A stretch of 64,000 nucleotides of DNA from Seiridium cupressi (lineage: Eukaryota; Ascomycota; Sordariomycetes; Amphisphaeriales; Sporocadaceae), in the NCBI GenBank assembly GCA_036674765.1, contig JARVKI010000067.1, forward strand, positions 1 through 64,000. The letters are read 5' to 3'. The notes beneath the pieces were generated by a model. It had not been told where the DNA came from, did no database searches, and was given only the letters and a program-made list of their open reading frames with translations. The translations under genes and the position numbers were made by a program. Position 1 is the first letter of the stretch; every line of letters starts with the position of its first letter. This document shows, one piece after another, positions 36,923 through 48,237 of the stretch.

Positions 36923-38702
36923 ATGGCTAATATGTCGGAGAAGAACGTCTCGGGCGTCACGGCCGCACACCGGGAGACTGCAGCGCCGAATGAGCATCTG
37001 TCGAAACTTGATATCGCTCAAGAAGTAAGACTATTCGGCATCGCTCCAAAGGCCCTGATTTGTTGACCTGGGTGATAGAATGATGCCGTCGGTTATCGCG
37101 AGTGCCTCGAAGGTCGAGATTTTGAAGTGACGGACAAAGAAACGCGCAGGGTCTGCTGGAAAATTGATCTTATCATCCTCCCAATCTTCTTGGTAACGCA
37201 GGCGCTCCAGTTCATGGACAGGACCGCCTTGAATTATGCCAATCTTCTCGGGCACCAAACAGCATTAGGCTTGAAAGGCCAGCAGTTCAATTATCTTTCA
37301 GCAAGTAAACAACCATGCTAGTAGAAATGACCGTCAAGATTGCTGACATTCCTTTTAAGTTGTTTACGCAGGTTACTTTTTCGGACAGTATCCCTGCGGC
37401 TGGCTTGTCGGCCGATATCCTGCGCAGAAGGTTGTTGCGGTAGCCACACTTCTCTGGGGCATCTCAGTGGTCGTCATGACCCAATGTCGCGGCTACTCAA
37501 GCGCAATGGCCGTACGGTTCATTATGGGCCTTTTCGAAGCTGCGGTGACACCAGGTCTCACCTTAATGACGGGTTTCTGGTGGACAAAACGCGAGATCAC
37601 CCTCCGCCAGTGCATTTAGTTTTCTGCCCTGGGCTGGGGAGGCATCGTCGGATCATACATTTCCATGGGTATCTCGACTCTGCCTACAGACATGATGCCC
37701 TAGCGGTGGGAGCTTGTATTTTACATACTGGGCGGAGTCACCATACATTGGTCGCTCGTCATCTTCTTCGTCCTTCCGGACTCGCCGTCGAGTGCCAGGT
37801 TCTTCAATCACCTCGAGCGCCTACACTAGTGGCTGTGAACCGAGTCTCTGGTAATGAAACAAGAATTAAGAACAAGTCTTTCAAAAAAGAACAATTTATA
37901 ATCGCTGCCACTGATCCAAAGATGGTCATAATTTTCATCTCCATCTTTGCAGTCGCCATTCCAAATGGCGTCGTGAGCGCCTTCTCAACAGTCATCATCC
38001 GCGACATGGGATTCTCTACCATCATGACGACTGAGCTTAAGTCAGTTGGCGACGCCATCCAGATCGTCGCGCTGATCATCGGCGGCTCTATTACTCTCAA
38101 CATGCCGAACAATCGCCTTCTAACATCAACGGCGGCCAACATCCTTTGCACAGTCGCAGCAGCATGTGTAGCGTATCTTCCAAAGTCAAACACGTAGGGA
38201 AGACTTGTCAGCTTTTGGCTGGTAAATGCGCAGTCAGTCGGATTCACAGTGTCCTTGACGACCATTTCGTCGAATATGGGTGGTTATATTCACAGGGCAT
38301 TCGCAAGCGCTGCCATATTGTAAGTCTCTATCCAAACCTATGGACCTTCAGCACTGTACTAATTCCTCCCTCGTCAGCACTGGGTACTGCTGTGGCAACT
38401 TTGTAGGACCATTCGTGGTCAAGGAATCCGAGGCTCCTTACTACAACGCTGCTACCATCGGTCTCCTGGTAGGGTATGCGATCAAGCTCGGTTGTCATAT
38501 CGTATTGTTGCGTAAGTTCGCCTCTATCTCTCTATCAGAAGAGTCTATTTGGGCTCACCACTGACAATTTCAAGTTTACATGTACCTGAACAATCGCAGG
38601 AGGGACAGGATCTACGGCCCTGCGAATGAGGAGGCTTCTGATGAGGCTGTCATGCAAGATGAGACGGAATTCGAAAACAAGGACCTCCGTTACATCTTGT
38701 AG
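36923..38702 (+). pseudogene. Allantoate permease-type MFS transporter, multiple stops
   Basis: Anion:cation symporter (Dal5-like) family. Recognisable in order are LPIFLVTQALQFMDRTALNYAN, the FFGQYPCGWL helix, RFIMGLFEAAVTPG, SALGWGGIVGSYI and GGSITLNM, ending with the usual acidic tail. In-frame TAG codons occur at 37617-37619 and 37701-37703, and a third follows NT near 38194. Two of them sit where the family has Trp. Around 37825 the reading frame jumps. TGG to TAG and CAG to TAG are both changes that RIP makes (CpA to TpA on one or other strand). Introns and the remaining frame are well kept, so inactivation is not ancient. Confidence 0.8.
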
Positions 38703-39380
38703 TTCCACATACATGAGCGCCTCATGTCGAGTTAAGAATCTAGTGCCTAGGCTGCCCACTATGGGAGGAATCCAAAAAACATGCGCTTCATCTCACCCTC
38801 ACAAGAATCCCAAGTCACCACTGTAGACTCGATTCGTCACCGCATTTCGACATGTTGGCATGCAAGGAAGAAGCTCGTCAATCGAGCCCCTCGACCAGCC
38901 ACGCTTAATTCTAACGGCATTACCTGTGTAGGAAAACCGAACGGCTACTACTATCGATCACCACTCCTAACAGCTCTGTGGTAGAATCTCTCGGTTACAT
39001 CAGCCTGCATCCCCTGCTAGCATCGCATATTTGTGTATTTTTCGGGACTTTTATCCGAAGCCTGGGTCCTTTCTATTATCCCCCGTAACTAAAGTCGCCC
39101 TCGGCAGTATATCTGCTATAGTCAAAATGCGGGGTAATTATAGAGCTCCCAGGCACGCCCGGCGCTGGAGGTTCGGAGCTACGGCGGCGATCGCGGATTG
39201 TAAACAGCCGAAAGTGTGACATCACCAAGGGAAAAAACCACCGCTACAAACAACTGGATATATCCTTCTCCGCTTTCGGGAGTGACAATCAGTATATAAA
39301 CTTGACGTGGTGAGTTGTACCTACGACGGATTACATGTCTTGTTCCGTTGGCCTAATCGTTACTGGTTCTTGAACGCACA
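38703..39380. promoter_or_regulatory. Upstream region of the MmgE/PrpD gene
   Basis: No gene is seen. The last 100 bases before the ATG include AGTATATAAA near 39290, a good TATA-like element. Confidence 0.5.
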
Positions 39381-40739
39381 ATGGCAACTCTCACCTTAGC
39401 CTCCTGGGCCACAAATCTGACATACGCTGACCTGACGTCTTCGGTGATAGACTCGGCCGTGAAAAGTGTGTATAACTGGGCTGGATGCGCAATTGGTGGG
39501 TACGGCCAAGACGCGCCCAGCATCGCGCAGGTGTCCACACAAGCTTTCTTCGGTGGGCCGCCGACGTCGAGTATTCTTGGCTCAAACGGGTCCATCGGCG
39601 AAACGTACGCAGATGCACAGCTCGCTGCACTGATCAATGGCATCGCGTCGCATATCGACGACTACGATGATACTCACTTGGAAACTATTATCCATCCAGC
39701 GGGGCCGGTAGCGAGTGCGTTGCTGGCTGTGGCGGAATGGCAGGGCCCGGTGACAGGGGAGGAATTTCTGACAGCTTTCGTTGCCGGTGTTGAGGCAGAG
39801 TGTAAGCTAGGACTAAGCGTGTATCCGGAGCATTACGATGTTGGATGGCACGTTACCAGTACCACAGGCTCGATAGGAGCTGCAGTCGCTGTTGGGAAAC
39901 TCATCGGACTCAACACCACGCAGATGGGATACGCGATAGGCGTTGCCTCGACACAGGTGGTGGGCATGCAAGAGTTCTTCGGGTCGATGACCAAGTCTTT
40001 TCATGTCGGCCGTGCGGCGCAGGGTGGGATGCTCGGCGCACTTCTTGCGAAGAACGGCTATACCAGCTCGCTACAAGCACTGGAAGCTAAGTACGGCTGG
40101 CTTCATGTAGTGAGCACGAGAGAAAACGCCACGGTCTACTTCGACCAACTCGGCAAGGTCTGGGAGATTGAGAAAAACACCTTCAAACCCTTCCCATGCG
40201 GTATCGTCATGCACCCGACCATCGATGGCGCTATCCAATTGCATAATGAGACAACGGGCCAAGGAAAGTCGCTCTCGTCGGTAAAGAGCATCAATTTGGT
40301 CGTGAACTCGCAGGTTCTCGTTCTGACGGGCAAGACTGCGCCGACTACAGGCCTGGAGGGCAAGTTCAGCATATATCATGCAGCAGCCATCGGGTTTCTA
40401 CACGGTCAAGCGACTCCCAGCCAGTTCACAGATGAAGTCGTCAACAATGCGACGGTGGTCGATCTGCGTAAGAAGGTCAATGTCACGACGGACGACGATA
40501 CATACAATACAGCTCAGGCTCTAGTGACCATGGAATTCGATGATGGAAGTACGCTCGAGAAACATATCGAACACGCAATCGGTAGTCTAGAAAACCCGCT
40601 GACGGAGGCTGATCTGAAGAAGAAGTTTATCGAGCAGGCGACCAAGCAGATAGGTGAAGTAAGAGCTGAGAAGGCCTATACTGCTTTCACGAACATTGGG
40701 AATATGACGGATATAGGGACGCTGCGAATGCTCTATTGA
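39381..40739 (+). CDS. MmgE/PrpD-family protein (2-methylcitrate dehydratase / cis-aconitate decarboxylase-like)
   Basis: Intronless, 452 residues, the family's normal length. The family signature HIDDYDDTHLETIIHPAG lies around residues 92-109, followed by the conserved VGWHVTSTTG and KSFHVGRAAQGG segments and the KPFPCGIVMHPTID segment of the lid domain. Members dehydrate 2-methylcitrate or decarboxylate cis-aconitate to itaconate, and many are uncharacterised. The N-terminus shows no mitochondrial presequence, so it may be cytosolic. It stands next to a dead transporter and an intact oxidoreductase, and I see no sign that it belongs to the PKS cluster. Confidence 0.88.
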   Translation: MATLTLASWATNLTYADLTSSVIDSAVKSVYNWAGCAIGGYGQDAPSIAQVSTQAFFGGPPTSSILGSNGSIGETYADAQLAALINGIASHIDDYDDTHLETIIHPAGPVASALLAVAEWQGPVTGEEFLTAFVAGVEAECKLGLSVYPEHYDVGWHVTSTTGSIGAAVAVGKLIGLNTTQMGYAIGVASTQVVGMQEFFGSMTKSFHVGRAAQGGMLGALLAKNGYTSSLQALEAKYGWLHVVSTRENATVYFDQLGKVWEIEKNTFKPFPCGIVMHPTIDGAIQLHNETTGQGKSLSSVKSINLVVNSQVLVLTGKTAPTTGLEGKFSIYHAAAIGFLHGQATPSQFTDEVVNNATVVDLRKKVNVTTDDDTYNTAQALVTMEFDDGSTLEKHIEHAIGSLENPLTEADLKKKFIEQATKQIGEVRAEKAYTAFTNIGNMTDIGTLRMLY

Positions 40740-41687
40740 GACCGCCTCGTCTTAGCCTGGGGCTTGATTTGATAGCGACGGGGCTGGGGTCAATGCGATG
40801 GACTCAACTTACCGGCTTACCACTATGCACCACAATGAAACGCCAATTGAATGAGGTTCATGCCGCCGCATGCTGGAATAGAGTCCAAAGGAGCCCGGGT
40901 CCTTGCCATGTGTATTTCAGACACGGCTACAGCTCACCCAAGCCACGTCTAAGCGCCTACTTTCGGCGATAAAAGTGCAAAAGCATCGGCCTTAAGCTAT
41001 CATATTGATCTACGCAGCGACTCGTTCACTATTTATACGACACTTAGGTCACGGCCGATTAATCGAATGCTTAGTAAACAACTGGGACTTTGCAATAATC
41101 GCACACCCGGGCGGCATTCGGGCGGTTTCTACACGGCATCCCGTATGCGGCGCGCTATCAGTCTACCGACAGGGCATAACATCGGGCAAGCAGAGATCCG
41201 TGGACCCTGGGCGAGCAGCGTTACAGCGGCCTGAAATGAACGTTGGGTGAGGCTGGCAGCAATCGTCTGTCGCCCATCCCGAGGCGCATCAACAATGCAA
41301 AGGACGCACGGCGGCAGAAGCTCGACCACTGAGATTTTCAGGGACTCGGAAGAGGTTTCCAGAACCGTCGGCGCCGGTGCGGAAAGGCCGCCGCACTGGT
41401 GGGGATGCCGAGGTAGGGCGAACACCACGATTTTTCTGAATTAGTCGACCGGGCATTAGTAATGCCACGCTGCGTACGTCATGGTGTGCTGTAATGGATT
41501 GATTGATTCATGTCATTTTCTACGTTGTTTATAAAGAAGCCAAAGAACGTCCTTCTAGAGAGACTCAATCTGAGAATCGATACCCTTGATAATTCTTTTT
41601 GGACCAATTACCCCGCGCCACTCACGTCTCACCGCATTGGCACGTCAGCACTTTAAATCCGCCCTAATACGCTTTCGGACAGCAATA
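40740..41687. promoter_or_regulatory. Intergenic / promoter of the oxidoreductase
   Basis: No gene is seen over 950 bases. The stretch nearest the next ATG contains a TTTATAAAG element near 41528 that may act as a TATA box. Confidence 0.45.
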
Positions 41688-42796
41688 ATGCCTGGAAACA
41701 AGACCCTCATCTTCAACAAGGTCCCCGAGGGCTACCCCGTCCCGGGTGAGCATCTCGTGGTCGAGGACCGCGATTTCGACAAGAATGCCGCCGCTCCTGA
41801 GGGAGGCATCACAGTCGAGGTGCTCTCGGCCTCGTTCGACCCTTATCTGAGGGGCCGCATGCGCGCTGCCGGCACCGACAGCTACATGCCCGCCTTTGAG
41901 CTCGGTGGACCCATCGTCAACACGAGCGCAGGCCGTGTACTCAAGTCGGCCAACCCCGACTACAAGGAGGGCGACCTGGTCCTCTCTTTCTCGCCCATCG
42001 CGGAATACCTCACTATTCCGGACCCCGCCAAGGCCAATGTCAAGAAGATTAACAACCCGCACAACCTGGACACCGACTTGTTCCTCGGTCCCCTAGGCAT
42101 GCCCGGTCTGACCGCCTGGTCGGGTCTCTACAAGATCGGCAAGCCCAAGAAGGGCGAGACCATCTTCATCAGCTCGGCTGCTGGCGCCGTTGGTCAGGTT
42201 GTGGGCCAGATCGCAAAGCACGAGGGTCTTACAGTCATCGGATCTGTTGGTTCCGATGAGAAGCTGAACTTCATCCTGAAGGATCTCGGCTTTGATGCCG
42301 GTTTCAACTACAAGAACGAGAAGCCCGGCGATGCGCTCAAGCGCCTTGCTCCCAAGGGCATTGATATCTACTTTGAGAACGTTGGCGGTGAGCACTTGGA
42401 GGCTGCCCTTGAGGCTATCAACAAGGGTGGTCGTATCCCCGTGTGCGGCATGGTGAGTTGCAGCCCCTGACTTGACCGATGAAGTCACGATTGAATACTA
42501 ACAAATGCCAGATTGGTGACTACAACACCCCTCCTGCTCAGAGATTCGGTATCAAGAACATGTTCCAGCTGGTCGCCAAGACTCTCGAGATGGTCGGTTT
42601 CCTGGTCGGAAAGCCCGGCTACGGTGATGCGTACTACCAGGAGCACCAGGAGGGCATGCAGAAGTGGCTGTCCGAGGGCAGCTTCACGCCCAAGCTGCAC
42701 GTAACTGAGGGCATTGACAATGCCGCCAAGGGTCTGGTTGGCATTTTCAACGGCGAGAACTTTGGCAAGGCTGTCCTCAAGGTCAAGTCGCTGTAG
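41688..42796 (+). CDS. NADP-dependent medium-chain oxidoreductase (CurA / alkenal reductase-like)
   Basis: Zinc-free MDR enzyme of the leukotriene B4 dehydrogenase/CurA group; reduces alpha,beta-unsaturated ketones and aldehydes with NADPH. One intron (42453-42511) gives 349 residues. The substrate-entry region SFDPYLRGRM, the domain junction LGMPGLTAWSGL and the cofactor loop SSAAGAVGQVVGQ (around 162-174) are all clear, as is the YFENVGGEHLE motif. The start ATG at 41688 matches family N-termini; an upstream in-frame ATG adds an unrelated extension. Codon use is biased to C-ending codons, suggesting good expression. Stress-detoxification is the usual role. Confidence 0.9.
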
Positions 42797-43123
42797 AGTT
42801 TCACAGACTTTACGCGGGAGGCCTTCTACTTCTAATATCGAAAAGCATTGCATTGGGCCGGAGTTAAATTAGCATCAAGTCGGGTAGAGTCTATGAAGAA
42901 CAGAAATCATGATATAACAGCTCACTAATAGCGATCATTGACATTTTGAATGTGAATCTTAGAGTACGGCTGAAATCGGGGCGCGAGTGTTACGTTTCAT
43001 GTGCATCACAATGGCAAAGAGTTGGGATCATGTAAACGTGCACGTCACAGCGTCAGTGGAAAAAAGTCCACAACTAAATTGAAGATAATCTCTGATATCT
43101 CACATGCGAATACTAATAATTCC

Positions 43124-45526
43124 TTACGACGTTGGGGCAGGCACTGCGGTTCCACTCGTGATGGTCGTCGCTGCTCCAGAGATACCGATGCAGCAGTAAG
43201 TTTCTGACCATAGCCCCGAGCAATCACTTTCGGCGCTAGGGTTCCACTCAAGGAACGTGCTATAAGCGAGATCATTAGTATATCATGTACAAGGCGCCGC
43301 TAGCAGCTGAATCGGACAGACTTACTCGAGGCTGATGCCAGCGGCAGTGGCGATGTCGTAGCAGCCGTCGCCAGTCTCGACGTAATAAAACCTTACGCCT
43401 GCAGACAGTAGATATTAGCTCGATCGAAATACTACATTAAGCACCATAGTGTAAGACTTACAGCCAGAGACCATACCGCTCTGGGTAGGTAGCGGCGTCG
43501 ACACTGCCGTTGAGGTCCCACCGGTAGTGGTAGTCGTAGCGCTAGTAGTCGTCGCTGTCCCACTCGTTGATGTAACTCCGGTCGTGATGGTAGTCGAGAA
43601 CAGCTCCGTGGTCGAATTACCACTGTCAGTACCGACGCAGACATACGTATCGCTCGTCAGATAACATTGCGACGTCGTGGCGCTGAGCTGGCTGTTCATT
43701 GCAATAAAGTCCGACAGCGACATACTGTATGTCTCTGCGATAGAGGCGCATGTATCGTCTGTGCCGACATACCATATGTCTGTGCAATCAGCTGAGAGGG
43801 TCGCTGACGACGCTGCGGTAGTTGTTGCCGAGTATGGTACCGTGCGTGTTGTCGGGGTGCCGGAGACTGCTACGCAGTAATACAGACCCATTTGAACTGT
43901 TTGTTCCTGTCAGCACACATATCTGTCAATGAGGGCTTAACATACGGTTATCACACGTCGACCAGACGTCGGGATTCCAACCGATGAAATCGTCTTCACT
44001 GAAAGTGCCAAACTGCAAAGCAATGCGATCGCATGTGTCTCCCACTGTTGCGTTATACCATGACGTGCACGAGGCAGTAATGCTCGGTGCTGCTGCAGAG
44101 GGCTTTGTGGTCACGGTTGGCATAGGCACAGCTCCAGAATCGAAGTTTGCAATGCAGTAGTAGTATCCAACCCACATGCCCTGGCAGTCACCATTCAGGG
44201 CTGGGTTCCATTCGAAGAATTGATCCTCGGTGATGTAGGATACCAAGGAAAGGACAGTATCGCAGGTGTCATCCTGAGATCGTGGGGTAATTAGTGAGAT
44301 CCTTACATATGTGTGAGATTGAAATACCACTTACGGTTACAGCCAGGTAATACGACTGGCAAGAACTCGGTATGCCTGTCTGGACTGGGTCTGCGGTGAA
44401 TGCGAAGTCGACGGAAGTCGATGCCGGGGATGTATATGCAGTCGACGCAGGTACTGTAGCATTCGTTGCGGAGGTGGACCAAGTCAGGGTGACCGAGGTC
44501 TGAGACTGAATGCCCACGCATACCCACCAGCTCACATCTATTGCAGTCAGTATCAGTCTGGATCGCTCACACCAAAGAAGGTATGAGAGAGTTTTGAAAG
44601 CTCAATTCAAGGGATAGTTGCGTTTTTGGGGATTATAGCTGGATACCCACTTGGGCGATATTCTGACAGCTGATGTGTACCGAAGAATGAAAAGTAATTC
44701 CTTACAGAGACCCGAACAATCCGACCCGATGGTAGGGTTCCATTCCAGACTGCACAAACAGATGTCAGTTCATTCAGAATGACTGAAGATGTCAAGTTAG
44801 AAAAACTTACAAGTCGCTCAGAGTTACCTCAACGCCATATTGATTGACAATACTCTGACAAGTATCACCCTGATTCACGAGATGCCACGTGCGACAATAA
44901 CTCGGTTGGCCGGCCTTGGTCCGCGATGGTGGCCATGCCGTCTCGACAGCTGTAGTAGTGATATCATGGCTTGTGACGGAATATCGAGTCGAGTACGTGG
45001 TATTCTGGGTAACAGAAACTGTACCAATGCTGCCACTGTTGCTGGAAGTGATGATACTCCCCGAAGTGGCACTAGACGTTATTGTTGAGCTTATTGTGCT
45101 GCTCGTGCTGCTTGCACTGCTTACGACGGCGGTCGAGCATGTGCTTGTTCCAACACCCACGCAATAGGCCTCTTCCAACCAGAAATCTGGAGTATATAAT
45201 CAGCAAGCAGAACTCAATCGCAGTGTGTATGAATGTACATACTAGTCAGGCAGTCAGACGACACTGAAGGATTCCAGCTGAGGAAATCGTCTGCAGTAAT
45301 GCCATATTCTTGCTCGATGCTGTAGCAGCTGTCTCCGTCCACGACTGTATGCCATGCGTTACTATTGAAGTCAATGAGAATACCATACATACAATGAGGG
45401 ATAGGTTCAATCGCATTACCAGTCCGACACTGTATCCGAGAATGTTGGTCCTCCTGGACATGCGTCTTGTGCAACGGCAACCCCGAGGATCAATGTCGCG
45501 AGCAGACGATTGTTGAGAACGCCCAT
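43124..45526 (-). CDS. Secreted protein with about six LysM domains
   Basis: Chitin-binding secreted protein. Nine exons (introns 45419-45362, 45241-45187, 44810-44750, 44705-44538, 44334-44274, 43945-43897, 43461-43399, 43325-43260) give 606 residues. A signal peptide covers residues 1-19. LysM-like modules, each with G-D-x-C and W-N-P type motifs and Cys pairs, lie at about 38-84, 172-220, 270-325, 345-395, 420-470 and 540-590. Ser/Thr-rich linkers, likely O-glycosylated, join them. Short exons often break inside a LysM. Fungal LysM proteins bind chitin, protecting hyphae or hiding fragments from hosts. It lies 3 kb from a GH18 chitinase, a pairing often seen in ascomycetes, and is divergent from a metalloprotease. 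Confidence 0.87.
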
Positions 45527-46697
45527 GTTAATTGCCGTCTTCGTCGTTCTGAGAAGAAAGAATGTCGCCGCCCGTAATTCGGACGATAGAAGAGAGGCAC
45601 CGTCAACTGGAGCTCGGGGCGAGGAAGTCCTTCCAGCTCACACAAGATGACCCTGAACGACACAGCTACTCGGTAATATCAGCGGGCGAGGCTCTGCGAT
45701 AATGGGAACTCATTTGAGCTACGAAAGATGCACCACTCGTAACAATTGCGAATTTGCCGTGCCGACTTCCTACCGAACATGTACTGGTACTTCTACCAGG
45801 GTCCACCTCATTTCCCTTCGATGATCTGATATACCCGGGTCATGGCACGAGAATACCATCTAGATCGAGCCCTATGGATGAACGTTCGTCCCGGTCGCCA
45901 TGTGGAGGTTCGGAGGATGTTGATCCTAGCATGATGTCGGGTTGTATTGGGTTCTAAAACCCGATTCTGCTAACGTTCGAGGCTGCTAGCAGGGGTGACA
46001 GGGCAAGGATAAGAATGCATACGTTAACTATGGACACCTATGGACGGCTGAGCGTACCGACACAAGTGTGTCCAATCGGGCCAACCATGGCCAATAATGT
46101 TGTCAGCGAGCAGAACGGGAAACATTCGTCCTAGGGCTTACCGAATTCGCGCTCCAGTTCCTATTTTAGACAAGTGACGGAGATTTGACCACTGTTGGTT
46201 CTGATGGTGCTGGTGGACTTCCCCGCAATAATAACCGAGATGCCAATTGACCCTGCTCCGACCCATAGTGATGGGTCGGGCCCTGCATTGGTCAGGGGGC
46301 CGTGAACATACATGGCAGTAAGGCGCATGCAAGGTACAATTTCGCCAGGTACGATATAAGATTCCATCTAAAGTTGAAAAGACCGTACATGCATCCTGGA
46401 TATTAGACTATCGAGCCAGCGGGGCTATTGTTAGTTTACTTGACTTACGTAGACCCATGCAATGCGTCAACGACCATTACGTCGAGCATGATCCGATAGC
46501 ATCTTACTTACGTAGGTAAGAGGCACAACTGACTGCTGCCGAGAAGGGGCGACAGGATCGGAGGTATCGCGGAATTGTTCTGGCATGTGTTGCGGTTTCT
46601 GACCAGTGTCTCAATTCTCGTAGCACTGCCCTCCCAGAGTTGTTCTTCTCGACCAAAGCTCTATTCTCATTGTCACCCTGGCGTTCTATACTCAATC
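45527..46697. promoter_or_regulatory. Divergent promoter of LysM and metalloprotease genes
   Basis: 1.17 kb between the two start codons, without a convincing gene. The arrangement would allow joint control of the two secreted proteins. No specific operator was identified. Confidence 0.45.
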
Positions 46698-47858
46698 ATG
46701 TCGCCAATCATGAACGGCGTTATTCTTCTCCTCGTCATCGCCGCCAGAGGCGTACTGGCTGGTCACGGCATGTTTGAGCCTAAGATTGGCGCCGCTCGAT
46801 CAGCAATCTTCAGTAACGGTGCCGCCCTCGATACCTCTATCACAACAAACGGCACCATTGACCCTTTCGCCAAGCGTGGACAAGGCAAACGCTGGGTGGT
46901 GGTTGATGACAGCACGTCTAGTTCCTCTGGGGGTATTTCGCTATGGCCAGATAAGACCATCAAGTATTGCTACGAGGATGTCACCGCTCGAGGCAAGCTC
47001 TATGACCTCGTACTCGAGGCCATGCGAGTATGGTACAGCGCAGGCCTCGATAATTCTTTCAAGATGGTCGAGGTCAGCGACTCGGACTGCACGAACAAAC
47101 GCAGCAGTGTCCTCCTCATCTCATATGACCCGCCCAAGGCGGAAGGTGGCAAAGGCACCCTCTCCACTACACCGGCAATGCCAAATGGTCAGCCTCCCAG
47201 TTGTGTGCTTAGCGACGACGCAACAATCGGGATGAAGAGTGCGGTCAGTAACATCGCTCATGAGCTGGGCCATGCCTGGGGCATGTATCACGAACACCAA
47301 AACCCGTACTTCTGGCCAACGTCCTACAAGGGCAAGGGAGGCACAACCTTCTCAGCAATCAACTGGGTCTGCGAGAACCTCGTCGACTACGAAGACACCA
47401 TAACGAAGATCAACGACGCCATTGCCGGCTACCCGTCAGGTGCCGATCTGGGCGAGATCGTCTGGGGCGGGAACCGTGACGACATCTGCCGCAAAAGGGA
47501 CATCGCAGCCCAATGGGGTTTCAGCGCCCAGGACTATCTTCCCCTTACAAGTACGGATGTTTACAAGGTCGGCACTCAGGATGAGGACCAAATTGACTGG
47601 CTCTCTATCATGATCTACCCTACTGGAGCTGGTGCCAAGACGGACAGCAGTGGCAATCGTCTGCCAACACTCACCAAGCCCGACGGTGACGAAATCGCCC
47701 CAAACTTGTGGCCCAGCACGAAGGATGTACAGGGACTGATGGCTCTCTACGGAGCGGACAGCGACTTTGATGAGACATTGCTGAATGATTCTGACAGCCC
47801 AAGTAATCCCAAGTTCTTGACTGTTCGAGGCAATGATATTGGATCTTGCACGTCTTAA
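46698..47858 (+). CDS. Secreted astacin-like (M12A-type) zinc metalloprotease
   Basis: Intronless, 386 residues. The first about 21 residues form a signal peptide. A propeptide follows with two dibasic kexin sites (KR at 59-60 and 64-65) just before the mature domain. The zinc site reads HELGHAWGMYHEH, with His188, Glu189, His192 and His198, matching the metzincin HExxHxxGxxH pattern with the astacin-type Glu after the third His. The Met-turn appears as SIMIYP. Fungal relatives are secreted and some cut host or self wall proteins. It shares its upstream region with the LysM gene. A longer ATG at 46575 is possible, but the chosen one directly precedes the signal peptide. Confidence 0.85.
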   Translation: MSPIMNGVILLLVIAARGVLAGHGMFEPKIGAARSAIFSNGAALDTSITTNGTIDPFAKRGQGKRWVVVDDSTSSSSGGISLWPDKTIKYCYEDVTARGKLYDLVLEAMRVWYSAGLDNSFKMVEVSDSDCTNKRSSVLLISYDPPKAEGGKGTLSTTPAMPNGQPPSCVLSDDATIGMKSAVSNIAHELGHAWGMYHEHQNPYFWPTSYKGKGGTTFSAINWVCENLVDYEDTITKINDAIAGYPSGADLGEIVWGGNRDDICRKRDIAAQWGFSAQDYLPLTSTDVYKVGTQDEDQIDWLSIMIYPTGAGAKTDSSGNRLPTLTKPDGDEIAPNLWPSTKDVQGLMALYGADSDFDETLLNDSDSPSNPKFLTVRGNDIGSCTS

Positions 47859-48237
47859 TTCATGCACCGAGTTTGAACAAGTTGGAAAGAGTGAAAGTTC
47901 TGAGATAGTGTTGAACGTGGTGGACGCAAGTTAGAAAGTATTACCGCACATGCATCATAATTCTATCACTGCACTCTTATGTACTAGATGCTATTAAATG
48001 AGTGATGCTTCCACATCCAATGAGCAAATTTGGCCCAGGCTCGTACTGACAGCTATACTGGTTAATTATTTACTCAATCGAGTAGCTCTTACTAATTCTC
48101 ATGCCCCAAGGCTAGTATTCGTGAATTTCCATGGCGCGTGCGACAAGACAGAATGTTGCACTTCAGCATAGGGCTACGAACATGGACACATAGTTCGATA
48201 AATATGATATTATTCAGTCTGTATTTGCATGTAATTC
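47859..48237. other. Convergent 3' region
   Basis: 3' flanks of the metalloprotease and the chitinase; no gene is seen. Confidence 0.5.
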
